A program made the translations under genes and the position numbers. A stretch of 64,000 nt of DNA from UBA10329 sp964500205 (GTDB lineage Bacteria; Bacteroidota; Bacteroidia; UBA10329): contig CAZCNS010000005.1 of assembly GCA_964500205.1 (NCBI GenBank), forward strand, positions 186,001-250,000. The letters are read 5' to 3'. The notes below the pieces were generated by a model that was given only the letters and a program-made list of their open reading frames with translations, ran no database searches and was not told the origin of the DNA. Each line of letters starts with the position of its first letter. The stretch's first letter is position 1. Shown piece by piece: positions 60,722-64,000 of this stretch.

Positions 60722-61771
60722 ATGAAAAATCGGAACAACTTGATCGCCCTGACCGCGATGGTGGGCGCACTTATGCTGACACCTTTGCTCACAGATGCCT
60801 GCACACGTGTGGTTTACAAGGGGCCGAACAACACCGTGATCACAGGTCGCACTATGGATTTCTCCATAGAGATACCTGCAAATCTTTGGGTTTTTCCGCG
60901 CGGCATGAAACGTAACGGAGAAGTCGGTCCCAACTCCATCACCTGGACATCCAAGTATGGCAGCCTTGCCACCAGTTCGTGGGATATTGCCACCTCTGAC
61001 GGAATGAACGAGAAGGGTCTCGTGGCCAACCTGCTCTGGCTTGTGGCCTCGGAGTATCCAGCATTCAAGAAGGACGGAGACCGAAAGGGACTCGCCATAT
61101 CCATGTGGGCGCAGTACGTGCTCGATAATTTCGCAACGGTGCAAGAAGCCGTAAATGAGATGCGCAAGGAGTCGTTTGCGGTGGTGTCAGACTTCATACC
61201 GGGCACCGACAAGTTCACCACCGTACACCTCTCCATCTCCGATGCCACAGGCGACAATGCCATCTTCGAGTACATCGGAGGTAAGTTGGTGATTCACCAC
61301 GACCCTTCCTATATCGTAATGACCAATGACCCGGCCTATGCCGAGCAGCTTGCCGTTGGAAAGTATTGGGAGGGAATTCCCGGTAAAACGTTTCTCCCCG
61401 GATCGGTCACCTCATCAGACCGTTTCGTACGTGCCTCTTTCTTCATCAACGCCATTCCGCAGACGGACAATACCCGCGTAGCCATTGCCGGTGTGTTCAG
61501 TGTGATCCGAAATGTGTCTGTGCCTTACGGGTTCTCCATTGAAGGCTTCCCCAATCTTTCCACCACCCAATGGAGATCCGTGGCAGACCAGAAGAACCTT
61601 GTCTATTACTTCGAGACGGCACTTACCCCCAACACATTCTGGGTGGATCTGCGAAAACTTGATTTCAATGGGCCTGTCCGCAAGCTAGGTGTCTCAGAAA
61701 GCATGATGTATGCCGGAGACGCTTCTGCCGAGTTTGTCAACTCAGAGCCTTTCAAATTCATAGGGATATGA
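60722..61771 (+). CDS. Choloylglycine hydrolase family Ntn hydrolase
   Basis: A 349-residue exported amidase of the bile-salt hydrolase/penicillin V acylase family. The signal peptide ends LLTDA, exposing Cys27 (CTRVVYKGPNN) as the N-terminal nucleophile. Then RTMDF with the conserved Arg and Asp, GMNEKGLVANLLWL, and the oxyanion Asn region MTNDPAYAEQL. It cleaves a linear amide bond; N-acyl homoserine lactones, bile salts or penicillin V are possible substrates for the family, not decided here. It overlaps the next start by four bases (ATGA). Confidence 0.9.
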   Translation: MKNRNNLIALTAMVGALMLTPLLTDACTRVVYKGPNNTVITGRTMDFSIEIPANLWVFPRGMKRNGEVGPNSITWTSKYGSLATSSWDIATSDGMNEKGLVANLLWLVASEYPAFKKDGDRKGLAISMWAQYVLDNFATVQEAVNEMRKESFAVVSDFIPGTDKFTTVHLSISDATGDNAIFEYIGGKLVIHHDPSYIVMTNDPAYAEQLAVGKYWEGIPGKTFLPGSVTSSDRFVRASFFINAIPQTDNTRVAIAGVFSVIRNVSVPYGFSIEGFPNLSTTQWRSVADQKNLVYYFETALTPNTFWVDLRKLDFNGPVRKLGVSESMMYAGDASAEFVNSEPFKFIGI

Positions 61772-62199
61772 GTACCGGGGCCATGAAGCGGTTTGAGCTT
61801 TCGGTGTTTTACATCCTCTCCGGATTCATTGCGCTGTATATAGCTGTCGAGGTCATAGAACTTGCCTATCAGTTCGGTAAGGCACTGCTTGCGGGCGGAG
61901 GTGACAGCGGTAGGCTGCTCATCACCAAGGAGCAGACAGGAAGGGTGATTCCAGTATTCTTCAACATCCTCATTGCTATCGAACTCATAGACACTTTCAA
62001 CATTTATGTGAAGGAGCACAGCATCAAGGTTCAGAGCATTCTGCTCATCGGACTTATTGCTGTTGGTCGCAAGTTGCTTGTGCTTGACATTGGCCATGCT
62101 GATGGTCTCAGCAATATCGGTTTGGCGGCCATCATCCTGGCGCTTTCCGTGGGGTATTTCCTCATCAAAAAACTCGATCAGGCCACGGGGTCGCATTGA
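61768..62199 (+). CDS. PsiE-like membrane protein
   Basis: A 143-residue protein with four helices (about 14-33, 60-78, 85-100 and 113-135) resembling the phosphate-starvation-inducible PsiE family: VFFNILIAIELIDTFNIYVKEH and LLIGLIAVGRKLLVLDIG. Function unknown. Coupled to the Ntn hydrolase through an ATGA overlap. Confidence 0.75.
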   Translation: MSTGAMKRFELSVFYILSGFIALYIAVEVIELAYQFGKALLAGGGDSGRLLITKEQTGRVIPVFFNILIAIELIDTFNIYVKEHSIKVQSILLIGLIAVGRKLLVLDIGHADGLSNIGLAAIILALSVGYFLIKKLDQATGSH

Positions 62200-62279
62200 T
62201 GATGCCTTCTGACCATCATCAGGTCATCCCTTCATAAGGAGAGGCCGAATCTGTGTAATTGTTTCGCGACCTTCGCACC

Positions 62280-62819
62280 ATGAGGTTCATGGTCGTCATA
62301 CTTGTTGGCAGTGCATTTTTCACGTATATCGGCACTTCGCACGCCCAGCACACACTCATTCAGAAGGATGGGACGCATCTCAAGGGCGAGCTGAAATGGG
62401 TGAAGGGCAGTGTGGTCAACTTCTACAGTAATGGACGGCCGCTGGAAATGGACATCAGCACGGTGCGCACCATTCACTTCTACGACTCAGATGCTAAGGC
62501 CGAACCCGTGATGTCTGAGACACGCAAGGTTTTCAACAGCGGATTCGACCGCATCGAGTATATCATGGACGGCCGCAGCATGACCAAGTTCCCGAAGATC
62601 GTCATAGGGCAGGCGGCCAGTGGTGTGGTGGTGGTCGATGTGGCGATTGACAAGTACGGTAATGTGATCTCAGCCGAGCCGGGCGCGGCAGGCTCGAAGA
62701 CCACAGACGACAAGTACCTTTTCTACAAAGCGAAGTTCGCCTGTCAAGAGGCCAAGTTCGACACGTACTCCACCGCACCGCTGCGCACGGAGGGTAAGAT
62801 CTTCGTTGTTTTCAAATAA
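62280..62819 (+). CDS. Exported protein with TonB-C-like domain
   Basis: A 179-residue exported protein; signal peptide MRFMVVILVGSAFFTYIGTSHAQ. An N-terminal small beta domain (LIQKDGTHLKGELKWVKGSV) is followed by a TonB-C-like segment with SGVVVVDVAIDKYGNV and SAEPGAAGS, ending FVVFK. In Bacteroidota this form is common for periplasmic proteins. Function unknown. The ATG follows GACCTTCGCACC, a weak -7 box. It is 8 bases from murI, so the two are likely co-transcribed. Confidence 0.72.
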   Translation: MRFMVVILVGSAFFTYIGTSHAQHTLIQKDGTHLKGELKWVKGSVVNFYSNGRPLEMDISTVRTIHFYDSDAKAEPVMSETRKVFNSGFDRIEYIMDGRSMTKFPKIVIGQAASGVVVVDVAIDKYGNVISAEPGAAGSKTTDDKYLFYKAKFACQEAKFDTYSTAPLRTEGKIFVVFK

Positions 62820-62827
62820 AAGGACAG

Positions 62828-63646
62828 ATGAAAGGCCCCATCGGTGTGTTCGACTCGGGCTACGGTGGACTCACCGTGCTGCGTGCCCTGACAGATGCCC
62901 TGCCGCAATACGACTATCTCTACTTGGGTGATAATGCCCGAACGCCTTATGGCACACGCTCGTTCGATACGGTTTATCAGTACACCCTCGAATGTGTGAA
63001 GCATCTTTTCTCAGAAGGATGCCCACTGGTCATCGTGGCCTGCAACACGGCCTCAGCCAAGGCGCTGCGCACCATCCAGCAGCGCGACCTCCCGATTATG
63101 GCCTCGGGGCTGCGAGTGCTTGGAGTGATACGCCCAACAGCCGAGGTGATTGGCCAACATTCGATGACGGGTCATATCGGGGTGCTGGGCACCAGCGGCA
63201 CCGTCAGTTCTGGCTCCTATCCCATCGAGATAGCCAAGTTCTTTCCCGATGTGACCGTTCATCAGCAGGCATGCCCCATGTGGGTGCCTTTAGTGGAAAG
63301 CAACGAGCATCTTGGGCCCGGGGCTGATTTTTTCGTGAGAAAGTACATTGATGAACTGCTGGCACAGGAACCGCACATCGACACGCTTCTGCTCGGATGC
63401 ACCCATTACCCGCTTCTCTTGGAGAAGATCAAGGGATGCGCACCCGAAGGAATGACGGTTGTGCAACAGGGCAGCATCGTGGCTTCGAGCCTCACCGACT
63501 ACCTCTGCAGACACCCTGAAATGGCCGAACGCCTCTCTACTGGCGATAGCCGCAGATTCCTCACCACAGACGATGCCGCCACATTCTCAGAGAAGGCAAG
63601 GGTCTTCTTTGGCGAAGATGTGCTTGCAGAACATTTGAGTCTTTAG
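62828..63646 (+). CDS. murI: Glutamate racemase
   Basis: A 272-residue racemase supplying D-Glu for peptidoglycan. FDSGYGGLTVLRAL (Asp7/Ser8), the first catalytic Cys in VACNTASAKALR, GVIRPTAEVI, and the second Cys in LLLGCTHYPLL. Standard length. The ATG is at 62828. It converges on the carbonic anhydrase-like gene with 2 bases between. Confidence 0.97.
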   Translation: MKGPIGVFDSGYGGLTVLRALTDALPQYDYLYLGDNARTPYGTRSFDTVYQYTLECVKHLFSEGCPLVIVACNTASAKALRTIQQRDLPIMASGLRVLGVIRPTAEVIGQHSMTGHIGVLGTSGTVSSGSYPIEIAKFFPDVTVHQQACPMWVPLVESNEHLGPGADFFVRKYIDELLAQEPHIDTLLLGCTHYPLLLEKIKGCAPEGMTVVQQGSIVASSLTDYLCRHPEMAERLSTGDSRRFLTTDDAATFSEKARVFFGEDVLAEHLSL

Positions 63647-63648
63647 GC

Positions 63649-64000
63649 TCATTCCTCATCGGTGAACCAGCCGCTGTACATCACATAGTTCGATGCTACC
63701 TTTTGCATCATCTCTTCCGCCTTCTGCGGGTCGAGGTTCTTGACCTTGCGTGCTGGCATGCCTGCATAGATGGAATAGCTCTCGACCACCGTTCCCTCCA
63801 GCACCACCGCCCCAGCGGCAATGATGGAGTGAGAGTGAACAATTACCCCGTCCATCACAATGGCACCCATGCCTACCAGCACGTTGTCGTGGATCGTGCA
63901 GCCGTGCACAAGCGCGTTGTGGCCTATGGAAACATCATTGCCGATGGTCGTGGCCGCTTTCTGATAAGTGCAATGGATCACTGCCCCGTCCTGAACATTC
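63649..64000 (-). CDS. Gamma-carbonic anhydrase family protein (partial)
   Basis: C-terminal part of a left-handed beta-helix protein; the frame runs past the right edge, where the codons give NVQDGAVIH without a start. Visible hexapeptide turns include IGNDVSIGHNALVHGC, with metal-ligand His residues, VLVGMGAIVMDGV, and the family ending AGMPARKVKNLDPQ. It would bind a metal at trimer interfaces; true carbonic anhydrase activity is unproven for this YrdA-like group. Confidence 0.9.
   Translation of the reverse strand, partial: NVQDGAVIHCTYQKAATTIGNDVSIGHNALVHGCTIHDNVLVGMGAIVMDGVIVHSHSIIAAGAVVLEGTVVESYSIYAGMPARKVKNLDPQKAEEMMQKVASNYVMYSGWFTDEE

Noticed and set aside
1..64000. tRNA or rRNA genes, prophage, classical insertion sequence
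   Set aside because: I saw no cloverleaf ends, rRNA-like stretches, transposase or phage proteins on either strand; short RNAs could still be missed by eye.

Overview
The window is chromosomal DNA from a Bacteroidota bacterium, most like a Flavobacteriales-type lineage with unusually high G+C. Several features support this. There are type IX secretion (T9SS) C-terminal sorting domains of both type A and type B. Many promoters have -7 boxes of the Bacteroidota form TAnnTTTG, often directly in front of the start codon, and recognisable Shine-Dalgarno sequences are largely absent. The F-type ATP synthase operon lacks the beta and epsilon genes. Carotenoid genes crtB and crtZ and a bactofilin are present. 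I see no rRNA, tRNA, CRISPR array, prophage or classical insertion sequence.

Layout. 0.1-4.4 kb: a fused dipeptide-type ABC ATPase and a 7TM histidine kinase/LuxR response regulator pair. 4.4-5.3 kb: a gap without a supported gene. 5.3-17.2 kb: an accessory region of exported proteins. It holds two tiny membrane proteins, two lipoproteins sharing one signal peptide, a tandemly duplicated pair (beta-helix protein plus repeat/dockerin-like protein), a cohesin/CUB/T9SS protein, a GldN-like lipoprotein and a frameshifted S41 peptidase. 17.2-25.1 kb: CtpA-type protease, O-antigen ligase, two glycosyltransferases, an acyltransferase and a hotdog thioesterase. 25.2-31.6 kb: bactofilin and the ATP synthase operon (AtpI-like, unknown membrane protein, atpB, E, F, H, A, G). 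31.7-36.5 kb (minus strand): cysC-cysD-[GxxExxY gene]-cysN-hldE, with a family of ACGAAT-rich repeats in the gaps. 36.6-42.1 kb: YihY/BrkB membrane protein, hisG, a catalytically odd ketosynthase-like protein, 3-hydroxyanthranilate dioxygenase and a GH3-type protein. 42.1-46.3 kb: small exported proteins, a T9SS esterase, a SiaC-family protein and an EEP-family hydrolase. 46.4-51.1 kb: an HTTM-DCC fusion, an Asp-rich hexapeptide-repeat T9SS protein and lepA. 51.5-58.0 kb: two giant PKD-repeat T9SS type B proteins, translationally coupled. 58.1-64 kb: crtB, an unknown gene, crtZ, DUF445, a choloylglycine-hydrolase-like Ntn hydrolase, a PsiE-like protein, murI and a partial gamma carbonic anhydrase.

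How the genes fit together. The cell makes LPS (HldE, WaaL-like ligase, glycosyltransferases) and activates sulfate to PAPS; no reductase is visible, so PAPS may serve sulfation. It exports many adhesin-like proteins through T9SS. The most system-like locus is 7.6-14.4 kb. There, two dockerin-like proteins without a T9SS signal sit beside a cohesin-bearing T9SS protein, suggesting a Ca-dependent surface assembly. The second is the GxxExxY gene at 34.4-34.9 kb, bracketed by inverted copies of a repeat also found elsewhere in the same operon.
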